Positions 10,651 to 24,621 of a stretch of DNA of 64,000 nt are shown in pieces. A program made the translations under genes and the position numbers. The DNA is from Cryptomeria japonica (taxonomy: Eukaryota > Streptophyta > Pinopsida > Cupressales > Cupressaceae): NCBI RefSeq assembly GCF_030272615.1, contig NC_081413.1, positions 601,524,709-601,588,708 on the forward strand. The letters run 5' to 3'. The notes beneath the pieces are model-generated. The model saw only the letters and a list, made by a program, of their open reading frames with translations, was not told the DNA's origin and did not search any database. Within the stretch, counting starts at the first letter, position 1, and each line of letters begins with the position of its first letter.

Positions 10651-13600
10651 TGTAATAACCCACTTAACTTAATCCAAAAACTCAACTGATTTTTTTTTTT
10701 TTTTTTTGGATGATGATTACTTATTCTTACCTATTCTTAATTATGTTTGATTCAATCGCATACTCAAGTACATCTATCCAAACGAGATAGGCATCCATCC
10801 AACCAGGATGGGCATCTATCCATACCGAACTAGGCATCTAACCATACAGGTTAGGCATCTATCCATACGGGACAGGAGGTTTCATCTATCCAATCCGAGA
10901 TAGGCATCTACCCAAACAGGGTAGGCATCTATTCATAAGAATAGGATATGCTCTGGCCAGAGACTTTAGTCTCATCGAGACCATCTCGGTCCTGAGCCAC
11001 TCTCTAAAGACTACACTCCCCTACTAGGAGTGCACCGATGTCACTGTTCTTAGGAGTATAAAAATAATTACATAAACAAGCTTGAGTTCCACCTCGAAAT
11101 TCAGCCTAAAGCCTCGAGAAGTCAAGTGAATCCATACGGGATTCCTTTTGAGTATGCATTGAATTAATTTTAACCTTTCAATTATTATTTGCACCATTTG
11201 ATTAAAAGAAAAAAGGAGCTTCAAGAGCCAACTACTTGCCCATAACCAAATCCTAATCCCCATCCCCAAACACCTGAGTACAAGGGACAACTCCATCCCT
11301 AGACTGCCTACATACCCGTTTTGACACGGGATCAAGGGGTAGAGTATGTAGTTTTGTTTTCTAAATTATGGTTTAATGTAAATTTTATGGTGGGTACACA
11401 ATCCTTTCTAGGGTCAATGTCCCAGACGGTTTCTCTACGGTTGCTACCCACGATGGTAGCTCTATAGCAAAAAGACTCAAGGTGGCCTTCTTCTTGTGCC
11501 CTAAAACAACTAAGTCTTCTTTCCTATTAAATACATCACCCTTAATCCGTTATCATCTGTTGAAATCATCAAGATAAAATAAATATTAAAGATCTTCACA
11601 CACATCCAAACCCTAATGGGGTTATCTAAAGTTCAACTAATCGGATGTAAATTCATTTAAAAATTAATCTTTTTATATTATCGATCCAAGGGGGATTACC
11701 CGCCCCTTGGATTTTAACTTCCATATGACCCTTATTACTCCCCGATGATTTATAGGGATGATGCCACAGACATCATTGTTGCATCTTTATTAGGCATTAA
11801 GTGCGGTAGTTCAATACGACGGCATTACCCGTAAGAATGACCCAGAGGCACCATAGATACCAAATGCTGCTAGGTTTTTTGTTTCCATCACCTCTTGTTT
11901 ATTTGCCTATATAAGTACTTATTAAGCTTAAGAAACACTATGAAATGAAACTATTATACTACTGAAAACTTAAATAAACATTATCCTAGTGCAACCTGGA
12001 ATTGACATCATTATTGCAAAGACTTGAAAACAAACAAATTCTATGAAATCAGGAACCTCTTGAAAATGCCAACCCATTTCCTACTAGAAGATTAATATTC
12101 AAATTGTGAGGACCATTATATCTAACTTCTTGAAAATAACTTGCATGGTAATAATAAATAAGTAACTTGCACAATACAATAAATGCGTAACTTGTGTAAC
12201 TTTCAAAAATGTAACTTACATGAAAGATTAACAAATGTTCAATTTCTAAAATGAGGACAAATTAAAATCAAATATTGATTTATTTATTTGAATAAATAAT
12301 TGATTAAGGGAGCCAAGAAATTAGACAATTTTGAGCAATATTTAACTTAAACTTGACGATGATTGCAATAGAAATTAATAATTTATAATAAAATAAAAAT
12401 GCTAATAACCCATTAAATCTTAACTATTTAGATGAGTCTGATGTACAAATTTTATTCCCTTGACTCAATAAGACTAAGGAGATTATTAACACTAATTAAT
12501 ACTAATGTTCTTACAAAATAGATTATATCTTGCGACTTATCTCCAAATTTAAATGTTAATTAAATTCATCTATACTAAATACTTTGCGACATAAATGTAA
12601 CTTCGCCTTTACTATTCTTATATATCTTTAACTATTCATAGATTGATTATTCTTAAATGTCTTACATACTCTATGTCGTGAGTTTTAACCTTGCAAAAAC
12701 AAATATATACTTCTTGAATTGAGGAAAATTTAGCTAAACATTACTTCATATTTCTTGAAATACAAAAAGTGTGTAACTAAACATAAATTTACTCAGGAGG
12801 TAAATTCTTTTAACCCTTAACACTTGCACTAATTTTTGAGGTATACAAAAGGGTATTTCCATTTATTATTAATTAAGACTAAATAGTGATACTTGATGAA
12901 AAAGAAATGGTACTATAGAATAAGTGTATCATTGATGAAGTATCATTTTCCTATCTTTTATTTTCCTAAGGCAAACTAATCTATTTAATAAGAAGATTTA
13001 ACTGTTATATCTACATCCTAGGAAGGATTAATTTTAGATAGTAGGTTTCTTAATGTTTGATTATCTAATGAAATCCCAAATGTGTTAATTGACTCTTTGC
13101 CTTATACAATATTTATCCTTTCAAAACCCTAGAGGGGTTATCTTTTCCATCATGAAGGGAAGGTCAAAATTTGCAACTTAAATTCTCATCAATAGAATCA
13201 TAATTGGTGACCTTTTGGCATGAGTCAGGTTCATTAAACTTCTCTTAAAAGATTAATTACCACTTAATAAAATTAATAATCAATTTTCTTATCCACTAAG
13301 GAAACATTTTAAAGCAAAACACCTTTTAATTAATAAATGCATTCTAATAATATAAGTTTCAACTATTAAAAAGAACATTTACAATCCCCCAAGTTATAAA
13401 TTAATTCCAATAATAAGTTTGTTTGTTTTTTCTTAAGAGAAAATTACCCAATGTTCAAATTGATTTTAATAATACAAATAAACAAATTTCAATATTGGGT
13501 GAACTTAAATATAAATTAATTTTAGAACAAGTAAATTTAAATATTAGGCTAATAAGTTATTGGTATTCAATTTTTTTTATGTTTAATAAAATTTAGAAGG

Positions 13601-15503
13601 ATAACAAGTTAATATGAATCCACTTCATAAAACACGGCCACTTTTTTTTTTTAATATATATATATATATATATATCTTTTATGGTATAATGAATAAAGCA
13701 AGAAGATTTCCATAACAAAATCAATTGAAAAATAGAAATGATTCGGTCATAACTTATTAACTATTTTATAGGAAAAACAAAAACAAAAATCAATCTCATT
13801 TCCAATTTTGTGAAACCAAATAACATTTTAAAATAACTCTATTATCATTCACCAATCGTTTTATAAAATAATATTATATTTACATTCTATTTTGTGAAAC
13901 CAAAATTACAAATTTAACATAGAAATAATTCTATTATTATTTATTATTTACCTTATAAAATAGTATAAATCCTTTTTTTAACTAAATGGCCAAAAGATAC
14001 ACTTTAATATATATATATATATTATTTTATTTTTTTTTGAGAAAGTTTTTGAAAGATTAAATCTTCATGATATGCTTGGGATGAGGGCGAAGAAGGTTTT
14101 CTCAAAAAGAAATCAACGAAATATATAGAGGGGGAGAAAACTTGTTTTATTCAACTCATAGGGAATAATGAATACAAATGAAATTCTTTCTCAAAAGAGC
14201 GGTATACATTCACAGGAAGACTAATCATAGAGGGGAATGAGACGGATTTAATATTTAATCAAATCTACATTCAAAGAGGAGAAATGAATTTATTTATAAG
14301 TAAAATAAGTAAGGAAAAATAACTTTGATCCACAAGTGAAAAACAAAGATGAGATTTTCATAGAGTACTAAGATATTTAAAAATTTCACTCAAATTATCA
14401 AACTCACATTCCAAAGAGTTAAGTTTAATTCACAGAAAATAGTAAAATAGAGAACATCATACAATCACAGAAGAAAAAAGAGTTTATTCCCCAAAATATT
14501 TTTTTGCACTCTTAATATATATATATATTAAAGCAAAAAGACAACAAGCATCCGATTTTTATCTTTTTTATTTCTTTTCTTTTCTAAGAAAATTAAATAT
14601 ATAATAAAGATGTGTATTACAACATTTATCCCAAATTAAATAAAAAAAAGAGTTTAACTTTGTTTTAAAACAAATTTTAAAAACTTTTATATAAATGAAG
14701 ATCTAAAAGAAGGATAGAAGCTATATTCTTCATAATATTTTATTTTTTTATTTTTTTATTTTTTCACATGAAAAATTAAGGAAAGCAATAGAAGAGAACT
14801 TGGATCGACGAAGTTTGATGTTGAAACCTCTCCAAATCTCCAAGCTAGTCTTCCTTGATCCTTCCTTGCAACTTGGTGAAAATTCTTCAAAACAACTACT
14901 TAACAATTCTACAAATGAAATGTGACTACAAAAGAAATCCTACTACTTTCTATAAGAACTTGAGAAAAATTTTCTTCAAAAAATAAATCAACTCCCTTTT
15001 TTTGAAAACTTGTATACATTATATAGAAAAGATCCCTCAATTCCACTATCAAGAGAATTAATTGAAAGAATGATTCCTTTTCCTAAATTATCTTCATGCA
15101 AAATTGATTGATCACTAAATGGAGGAGTTACATGCAAGAAAATGGAGAATGAAGATTCCCTCTAGAAGCTTCCAATTTCTCCTACGACATGTGCTAAATT
15201 AACATATTGAGAAAATAAGAATTTTCACAATTAATTTCATGCAAAATGATTGTTGTCATAGTGGGAGTTACACTTGACCATGCATTTGAAATTTGAATTT
15301 GAGATTCTTTCCCAGAAATATTTTCATGCAACACATATTCCTTACAACTTGTCATAGAATAATTTTGTAACTCCCATGTCATATGTTTGCTAAATATAAT
15401 ATTTATTCCTTAATATTTTGAATTTAAAATTTCTTTTCTAGAATCTTCTTATTTCTCCTACACCATGTGCTCAATTAGGATATTGAGAAAATAAGCAATT
15501 TTC
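10651..15503 (-). mobile_element. LTR, type A, copy 2
   Basis: Begins TGTAATAACCC beside the PBS and ends at the same AAGCAATTTTC junction as A1, fused to B2. It carries the minisatellite (10,771-10,944) and the hairpin (11,684-11,712). Relative to A1 it retains the segment around 11,940-12,050 and a ~240-bp piece near 12,790-13,030. It lacks the CAGAGAGAGA/TA block before the GAGAAAGTTTTTGAAA word near 14,038. No coding content. Confidence 0.85.
10771..10944. repeat. LTR minisatellite (A2)
   Basis: Same ~21-bp unit as at 3,889, with fewer units; two central units seen in A1 are missing. Confidence 0.85.
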
Positions 15504-15628
15504 TGTAGTAACCCACTTACTTAATCCAAAAACTCAACTGATTTTTTTTTTTTTTTAATGTATAAAAATATTGATTTCTTATTCTTACTTATTCTTATTT
15601 ATTTTTTATTCAATCACATACTCAGGTA

Positions 15629-15790
15629 CATCTATCCAACCGGGATAGGCATCCATCCAACCGGGATAGGCATCTATCCATACAGGACTAGGCATCTTAG
15701 GAATCTGTCCATACGGGACAAGAGGTTTCATCTATCCAATCCGGGATACGCATCTACCCAAATGGGGTAGGCATCTATTCATAAGAATAG
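15629..15790. repeat. LTR minisatellite (B2)
   Basis: Contracted array of the ~21-bp CATCTATCCA/ACCGGGATAGG unit, the shortest of the LTR copies. Confidence 0.85.
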
Positions 15791-18700
15791 GATATCCTCT
15801 GGCCAGAGACTTTAGACTCATCGGGACCATCTGGTTCCTGAGCCACTCTCTAAAGACTACACTCCCCTACTAGGAGTGCATCGAGGTCATCGTCCTTAGG
15901 AGTATAAAAAATAATTACATTAACAAGCTTGAGTTTCGCCTCGGAATTCGGCCTAAAGCCTCGGGAAGTCAAGCGAATCCATATGGGATTCCTTCTGAGT
16001 ATGCATTGAATTAATTTTAACATTTCAATTATTATTTGCACCATTTGATTTAAAAGATCAAGGAGCTTCAAGAACCAACTAATCACCCATAACCAAATCC
16101 TAACCCCCATCCCCGAACGCCTGAGTACAAGGGACAACTCCGTCCCTAGACTGCCTACATACCTGTTTCGGCACGAGATCAAGGCGTAAAGTATGTAGTT
16201 CTAGTTTCTGACTATGGTTTAATGTAAACTATTTGGTGGGTACGCAACCCTTTCTAGGGTCAATCTCCTAGACAGTTTCTCCGCGGTTGCTACCCACAAT
16301 GGTATCTCTATAGCAAAAAGGCTCAAGGTGACCTCATGCTTGTGGCCTAAAACAACTAGGTCCTATTTTCTATTAAATACATCACCCTTAATCCATTATC
16401 ATACTTTGAAAAAAAATCATCAAGATAGATAAATTCCAAATTATCACACACCGCCAAACCCTAATGGGGTTTTCTAAGGTTTAATTGAGCAGATGTAAAT
16501 TCATTTAAAAATTAATCTTTTTAGATTATCGATCCAAGGGGGATTACCTGCCCCTTGGATTTTAGCTTCCAAATGACCCTTATTTCTCCCCGGCGATTTA
16601 GAGGGATGATACCACAGACGCCGTTATTGCAGCTTTATTAGGTGTTAAGTGCAGTAGTTCAACACAACAGCATTACCCGTAAGTGTGACCCAGAGGCACC
16701 ATAGATACTGAACACCGCTAATTTTTGGTTTCAACTCCTCTTGTTTAGTTATCTAACTAGGAATTTAACTTTGAATTCATGAATCCTAAAAGAAGCAATA
16801 TACCAATACAATTATGAAAAAGAAACTATTATATACAAAGAATTATCGCTTGAATTTAAAAACTAAACTATGAATTTTACGTAATTGATAGGAACATAAA
16901 CAAATCGACTACTTGGAATAGTATTTTCTCCGAAGGAAAGTTATGATAATTAAAAATTCGAAAACTTAAACTAAATACATGAAATAACTAATCGTTTGGA
17001 AACCATGATACTTTCAAAGATAACTTATGAAAAAGATTTGAATTACTTGCAAGATGTAATTGTTTTGGACAAACCATTATACAATAAGTATGAATCCTAG
17101 TACTGATTTGCTTGAAAAAAACTAAATGATTGAATAGCAAGAATTTGGAAATGAATTTTACCACCTACTTGTTTGAAGTGAAAAGTACTTAATAATAATC
17201 CCAACTAATTCTCCCATATGAAGTAATACAAATTTCATCTACAAATGATAACACTACTTTAAATGTGAATCCTAATACTTGAAAGGTACTAAATTGCTTG
17301 AAATAGAATTTAAATTATCAAATAATTATATTTTGGAAATGAATTTAATACTCACTTGTTGAAGGGAAAAGGAAACAACTATTCAACAATAAGCTTCAAA
17401 TTAACCACATTATTCTTAGTTACTAATTGTTTGAAAAAGAGATTAGACAAGAGTGTAAACACTTGCTAGTTAACCAAGTAAATAATACTAAGTTTCCTAA
17501 TTAATAATATTACCATATGAATATTTAACTATGCAATTTACCTCTAATTTTAATGTTAATTAAATTTATCCTTACTAATTACTTGTATTATTAAGTGTAA
17601 CTTTTCCTTTTTACTAGTCTTATGTTTCTTTTAGCTAGAAGGTAAATGATTTTAACTATTAAAAGAAGTGACTATTCGCAATGCCTTATATACTCATATC
17701 TTGGAATCTAATAAAGAAACAAATCAAATAATCAACCTTTCAAATTGAGGTAAAAATTTGTCTAACATTAACTCATATTGCTGAAATACCTAAAAGGGTT
17801 ACTATGAATCTAAACACATCTACTTGTTAGGTAAATTCGTTTAACATTTGATGCTTGTACTAATTGAAATATACAAAAGATAGTTTAGAGTTCAAAAATT
17901 AAAAATAAATAAATAAAGAACTTAGATATTTGAAATGTATTAAATGTCTTGGGAAAATCTACTTACTACTAGGTACAATTTGAGACTAAATAGAGACACT
18001 TGAAGAAGAAAAAACCAATACTATAGAATAAGTGTATCATTAGTGAAATATCATTTTTCCTTCTTAGCGATTAATCACCTCTTAAATTTTTCTTTAATAA
18101 ACAAACTTTACTATACACTAAAGAATAAATCTCTTCTTATAAGAGTAGGTTATAAATTAAATTTCAACTATTGACATAAATAAATTTTAATTAACAAATT
18201 CTAATGAATAAATTTTAACTAAATAAACCCCTTATTATATATAAATAAAATAAATTTTAATTGCAAATCCTAATTGTATTTTACTTTTAATAAGGTCAAA
18301 ATTCATTCATTCAACAATTAATAAATTATAATTTAATTCACTCAGATCGAATCAATGCAAATCAATTTAACATTAACAAGATTTTATTTATAATCAATTA
18401 GTACCAATTTTAAGACAACATATACCAATATTATTTTATATCCTAAACTTATTATAGTCAACTATATATAATATATCAATTATATTAATAGTTTATTAAT
18501 AACTAAATTAAAAACAAAATTCTAAAAATAACAGAAGTTATAACAATTGATATAACATGGATACTTCTATATTTTTTTAATGTATTTATCTATATATATT
18601 GATTTGATCTAAGTTTATAAAAAATAAATAAACAGAGATAGACTTGGGAATTAAATAATATATTCACTAATAGATATAACTAATTCACAGAGAACAAAAA

Positions 18701-20278
18701 GTGAAAGAAAATAAATAAGTAAATAAATAAATTTATCTCTGATGCATTCTGAGATGGGTAAAAAAGAAATTTTAAAGTTTCTCAGAGAAGTGATATTATT
18801 CAAGGAGAAAGAAAAACACATGTTCCCAGGGAGCTGCAAATTTTTTTGAATAGATGAACAAGTATATGTTCACAGAAAAATAATTAAATTAATTCTCATA
18901 GAGTAAAATTTATTTACAGGGAAGGAAATATTATATTCATAGATGTTTACACAGAGGAACAATTTTATGCTTTATGCTCACAAAAAGAGTAAAACAAGAT
19001 CTATACACAAATGAATAAATTTATATTCACACAGAATATTTATTCACGGAAAAATAATAAATAAGAGAAGTAATATTTATACACAAGTAATCATATGCTC
19101 ATAGAAATAAGTTTATTCACATGAAAGTAATAAAATAAATAAATTAAGGATTTATACACAGATGATCAACATATATTCACAAAAAGATAAGTTTATTCAC
19201 ATGGAGATAATTACATATGGAAAATAAGATTTTTTTTTTACAAAGATCTTTTCTACATTTTAAAATTCAAGAAAGCAAAAGCAAAGACTTGATTTTTCTT
19301 TCTTTTTCTCTAAAACAGATTAAATATATAAAAAGAATATTTGTATGCATTTTTCTGAAAAAGAACTTTTATCTGTGTATTACTTTTTTTTATTTAGTTA
19401 TTTTTGTTTATAATGAAAGTAGATTTTCTTTTGATTAATCTTTCTAAACAATTAAGATGAGCATTTTTTTTTTTATATAAATGAAGATTCTAGAGAGATA
19501 AAATCTATATATAAAAAAAAATACAAAATTTTCACATGTAAATGAGAGAATGCAAGGGATGAGAACCTGGATTGTTGAAGCTTGATGTTGAGTCCAATCT
19601 TTCAGCTATCCTTCTTAGACCCTTCCTTGTAGCTTCATGAAAAATTCTTCAACCAAACATAAAAGAAACCTACTATACAAGTGACTACCAAACTCTACTT
19701 CTACCAACAAGAACAAGAACTCTAGAAAATTTCTTTTCATTCCCAAACTATGAACTCTTTTTTTGAAAGATTTGCATACATTATATAGAAAAGATGCACC
19801 AATTCCACTATCAAGATAATTAATTGAAAATGGAGGTTCTTTTCTAAAATTGGTTTCATGCAAAATTGATTGATCACTTGGTGGAGGAGTTACATGCAAG
19901 AATACGCAATTTGAATTTTACCTCTAGAAGCTTCTATTTCTTCCTACGACATGTGCTAAATTAACATATTGAGAAAATAAGAATTTTGAAAATTAATTTC
20001 ATGCAAAATGATTGTTGTCATAGTGGGGGTTACACTTGACCATGCATTTGAAATTTGAATTTGAATTCTCCCCCAAAAATGCATTTTGTAACTCCTTTGT
20101 CATAAAAATGCCATGAATAGAGTTATTCTTGTCATAGAATAATTTTGTAACTCCCATGTCATATATTTGCTAAATATAATATGTATTCTTTAATATTTTA
20201 AATTTTAAATTTCTTTTCTAGAATCTTCTTATTTCTCCTACACCATGTGCTCAGTTAGGATATTGAGAAAATAAGCAA

Positions 20279-20666
20279 TTTTCAAATAAATTATGACCTC
20301 ATGTGTGTGTCACCACTTAAATTTCTTTTTATTTAAAAACTTCAACCTCATTTCAATTTATCTTTTCTTTCTAACATTACTCATAAAATTAATATTATAA
20401 TAGTAGTAGTAGTAGTAGTAGTAGTAGTAATAATAATAGTATTATTATTATTATTAACAAGTCATATCAAGGTCCAAAAAGAGGGTTATGAAATTTTCAA
20501 ATAAATTATGACTTCATGTGTGTGTCACCACTTAAATTCCTTTTTATTTAAAAACTTCAACCTCATTTCAATTTATCTTTTCTTTCTAACATTACTCATA
20601 AAATTATTATTATAATAATAATAATAATAATAAGTCATATCAAGGTCCAAAAAGAGGGTTATGACA
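20279..20666 (-). repeat. Duplicated LTR terminus with (TAG)n/(TAA)n
   Basis: The last ~215 bp of the LTR is present twice in tandem. Each copy runs from TTTTCAAATAAATTATGAC through a trinucleotide tract to CAAAAAGAGGGTTATGA. The first copy carries TAG repeats (20,398-20,430) and the second ATA repeats (20,611-20,632). B3 shows the same duplication, so it predates the copying of the unit. Confidence 0.85.
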
Positions 20667-20679
20667 TCCTTCCCCCCTT
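20667..20679 (-). other. Polypurine tract
   Basis: The plus strand reads TCCTTCCCCCCTT, giving AAGGGGGGAAGGA on the minus strand, immediately before the LTR start TGTCATAACCC. This is the expected plus-strand priming site of an LTR retrotransposon. It confirms that the whole A+B block occupies the position of one LTR. Confidence 0.9.
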
Positions 20680-20809
20680 GAATTGTGCATCGTCCTAATG
20701 CGCCTATTTAATAATAACCTTTTAAGGAATTTATTGAAATCATCTGTTGCATCTCATTCATGTCTTTCCATGTAGCATCATATTGATTCCATTATATTTT
20801 GCATTGATA

Positions 20810-21630
20810 AACCTCTTTGTTGCACAATTGGTACCGGTGTCTTTCCAAAACTCTAAATAGCTCTACTATTATTTCCCTGATTCGTAGGAGGATCATTCCT
20901 TGCTTCATCAAACCTTGGTAAATAAGTTATCCTATTTGTTTATCATTTCCATCATAATTTCTCCTATTATTATTGTATCCATCCCTTTGATTTTATTAGG
21001 AGGTGGCCTCCTTCTAGATTTAATAAATCTCTTAATACTTGTTCAAGTTTGAGTTTCCCTTGAATTCATGCTTCCTTTTGAATGAATGATTCTTGTTAAA
21101 GTTATATCTTGCTGCTAATAGGGTTTGAATATTCCTTTCTTGATTTAAAGATTTCTCAAGTACTTCCTTCATCAACTTCTACCCTTATGTTGGTATTTAA
21201 CCCAAAATGAACTTTTTGATACATAGGTATGTTTTTATAGCAATTCAATGATCTTATCCCAATATTGTTGAATAGTCAAGGTCCCTTGTTGAAGATTATG
21301 AAATTATGTCACCTTCTCATCAAACAATACTTGTGATAGCCATCTTTTATATACATGGTGAACAAATTGATCTCATGTGGTTATATCTTTCTTATACCCA
21401 TTTTATTCCTTCATGTTAATCCACCAACTAGTTGCTACCTTGATAAGTTCATAGGGACCCCATAATGCCTTGGTAATTTCACTAATGTCCTTTGTAATCA
21501 ATAATTTTTCCATTTCATTGAACCAATCTTCTGCTCCTTCAACAATTTTCTTTCCGTCTAACATAGGTGGGGTAATTTTCTTCAAATCTTTAGATAGCTC
21601 CAACATATTATTTTCCCTCTTATCATCCAT
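20810..21630 (-). pseudogene. Ty3/gypsy-type gag pseudogene, copy 2
   Basis: The open frame 21,630-21,403 is almost identical to copy 1 (75 residues). It shows the same ITPPMLDG, AEDWFNEMEKLL and TSWWINMKE segments with a few substitutions. Stops interrupt the frame beyond 21,403. Both copies keep the ATG and the first 75 codons open while the rest is broken. Confidence 0.7.
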
Positions 21631-21970
21631 CTCATTTCCTTATCATTGTCGAGATCCTCATTTTAAGTCCCACTTCTATTTTTCAATATCATTACCGATC
21701 TCATCTCTTTGCTCATTTAATACGTTGATTATAGCTTCAACTCTCATTGTTGATTCACTCCTTGTTCTTGTTGACTTCCATCATTACTGACTTCTCTTTG
21801 ACTCCTTGTAGTGATATGCTTTTCTATTCCACTTTCCTTACTATCTAGGTCTTTCTTAAAATTCAAATTTATTATTCAATAAATTTATCTCTACTACTTC
21901 CAACTACTTCCAAGATACTCTTCGAGATTACATAAGTTGAGGTGAGCTCAAGGCCTAGACTTGAACCTTC

Positions 21971-21981
21971 GCTCTGATACC
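21971..21981 (-). other. Primer binding site, initiator tRNA-Met type (altered)
   Basis: The plus strand reads GCTCTGATACC, followed by GTGCA before the LTR start at 21,987. The last PBS base is changed, and the spacer is longer than the 2 bp seen in the other copies. It would be a weaker primer site. Confidence 0.8.
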
Positions 21982-22109
21982 GTGCATGTAATAACCCACT
22001 TAACTTAATCCAAAAACTCAACTAATTTTTTTTTGTTTTTTTTTTTAGATGATGATTACTTATTCTTACCTATTCTTAATTATGTTTGATTCAATCGCAT
22101 ACTCAAGTA

Positions 22110-22324
22110 CATCTATCCAAACGAGATAGGCATCCATCCAACTAGGATGAACATCTAACCATACAGTTTAGGCATCTAACCATACGGTTAGGCATCTATC
22201 CATACCGAACTAGGCATCTAACCATACAGGTTAGGCATCTATCCATACGGGATAGGAGGTTTCATCTATCCAATCCGAGATAGGCATCTACCCAAACAGG
22301 GTAGGCATCTATTCATAAGAATAG
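22110..22324. repeat. LTR minisatellite (A3)
   Basis: About ten units, the same arrangement as in A1 and A4. Confidence 0.85.
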
Positions 22325-24507
22325 GATATGCTCTGGCCAGAGACTTTAGTCTCATCGGGACCATCCGGGTCCCGAGTCACTCTCTAAATAATACACTCCC
22401 CTACTAGGAGTGCACCAAGGTCGCCACCCTTAGGAGTATAAAAATAATTACATAAACAAGCTTCAGTTCTGCCTCATGGGGTTATCTAAAGTTCAACTGA
22501 TCGGATGTAAATTCATTTAAAAATTAATCTTTTTATATTATCGATCCAAGGGGGATTACCCACCCCTTAGATTTTAACTTCCATATGACCCTTATTACTC
22601 CCCGATGATTTATAGGGACGATGCCATAGATGTCATTGTTGCATCTTTATTAGGCGTTAAGTGCGGTAGTTGAATACGACGGCATTACCCGTAAGAATGA
22701 CCCAGAGGCACCATAGATACCGAACGCTGCTAGGTTTTTTGTTTCCATCACCTCTTGTTTAGTTATCTAACCAAGTACTTATTAAGATTAAGAAACACTA
22801 TGAAATGAAACTATTATACTACTGAAAACTTAAATAAACATTATCCTAGTGCAACCTGAAATTGAGATCATTATTGCAAAGACTTGAAAACAAACAAATT
22901 CTATGAAATGAGGAACCTCTTGAAAATGCCAACCCATTTCCTACTAGAATATTAATATTCAAATTGTGAGGACCATTATATCTAAATTCTTGAAAATAAC
23001 TTGCATGTTAATAATAAATAAGTAACTTGCATAATACAATAAATGTGTAACTTGTGTAACTTGCAAAAATGTAACTTACATGAAAGATTAACAAATGTTC
23101 AATTTCTAAAATGAGGACAAATTAAAATTAAATATTGATTTATTTATTTGAATAAACAATTGATTAAGGGAGCCAAGAAATTAGACAATTTTGATCAATA
23201 TTTAACTTAAATTTGACAATGATCGCAATAGAAATTAATAATTTATAATAAAATAAAAATGCTAATAACCCATTAAATCTTAACTATTTAGATGAGTCTG
23301 ACGTACAAATTTAATTCCCTTGACTCAACAAGACTAAGGAGATTATTAACACTAATTAATACTAATGTTCTTACAAAATAGATTGTATCTTGTGACTTAT
23401 CTCCAAATTTAAATGTTAATTAAATTCATCTATACTAAATACTTTGCGACATAAATGTAACTTCGCCTTTACTATTCTTATATATCTTTAACTATTCATA
23501 GATTGATTATTCTCAAATGTCTTATATACTCTATGTCATGAGTTTTAACCTTGCAAAAAAAAATATATACAACTTCTTGAATTGAGGAAAATTTAGCTAA
23601 ACATTACTTCATATTTCTTGAAATACAAAAAGTGTGTAACTAAACACAAATTTACTTGGAGGTAAATTCTTTTAACCCTCAACACCTGCACTAATTTTTG
23701 AGGCATACAAAATGGTATTTTCATTTATTATTAATTAAGACTAAATAGTGATACTTGATGAAAAAGAATTGGTACTATAGAATAAGTGTATCATTGATGA
23801 TGTATCATTTTCCTATCTTTTGTTTTCCTAAGACAAACTAATCTATTTAATAAGAAGATTTAACTGTTATATCTACATCCTAAGAAGGATTAAGTTTAGA
23901 TAGTAGGTTTCTTAATGTTTGATTATCTAATGAAATGCCAAATGTGTTAATTGACTCTTTGCCTTATACAATATTTATCCTTTCAAAACCCTAGAGGGGT
24001 TTTCTTTTCCATCATGAAGGGAAGGTTGAAATTTGCAACTTAAATTCTCATCAATAGAACCATAATCGGTGACCTTTTGGCATGAGTCAGGTTCAATAAA
24101 CTTCTCTTAAAAGATTAATTACCACTTAATATAATTAATAATCAATTTTCTTATCCACTAAGGAAACATTTTAAAGCAAAACACCTTTTAATTAATAAAT
24201 GCATTCTAATAATATAGTTTCAACTATTAAAAAGAACATTTATAATCCCCCAAGTTATAAATTAATTCCAATAATAAGTTTGCTTGTTTTTTCTTAAGAG
24301 AAAATTACCCAATGTTCAAATTGATTTTAATAATACAAATAAACAAATTTCAATATTGGGTGAACTTAAATATAAATTAATTTTAGAACAAGTAAATTTA
24401 AATATTAGGCTAATAAGTTATTGGTATTCAATTTTTTTAAGTTTAATAAAATTTAGAAGGATAACAGGTTAATATGAATCCACTTCATAAAACACAGCCA
24501 CTTTTTT

Positions 24508-24621
<114 letters not shown>

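Larger units (their letters stand above)
15504..20666 (-). mobile_element. LTR, type B, copy 2
   Basis: Starts TGTAGTAACCCAC and ends GGGTTATGACA, so on the minus strand it reads TGTCATAACCC...GTTACTACA, a proper TG...CA LTR. It is followed directly by a polypurine tract on the minus strand. The ends resemble type A, but the middle (about 16,740-19,500) is clearly diverged from A. It includes its own minisatellite at 15,629-15,790 and hairpin at 16,532-16,560. Frames such as 19,615-19,899 minus recur in B3 only as part of the LTR. Confidence 0.85.
20667..21986 (-). mobile_element. Retrotransposon internal region, copy 2 (complete, pol-less)
   Basis: Bounded by a PPT at the left and a PBS at the right, so this 1.32 kb is a complete internal domain. 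On the minus strand it holds the leader, a decayed gag and about 130 bp before the PPT. There is no space for pol. That makes the element a gag-only or large-retrotransposon-derivative type, dependent on enzymes from elsewhere. Confidence 0.85.

Noticed and set aside
20398-20460. Telomere- or centromere-like repeat
   Set aside because: It is a simple (TAG)n/(TAT)n tract inside the LTR terminus, not a telomeric heptamer array.
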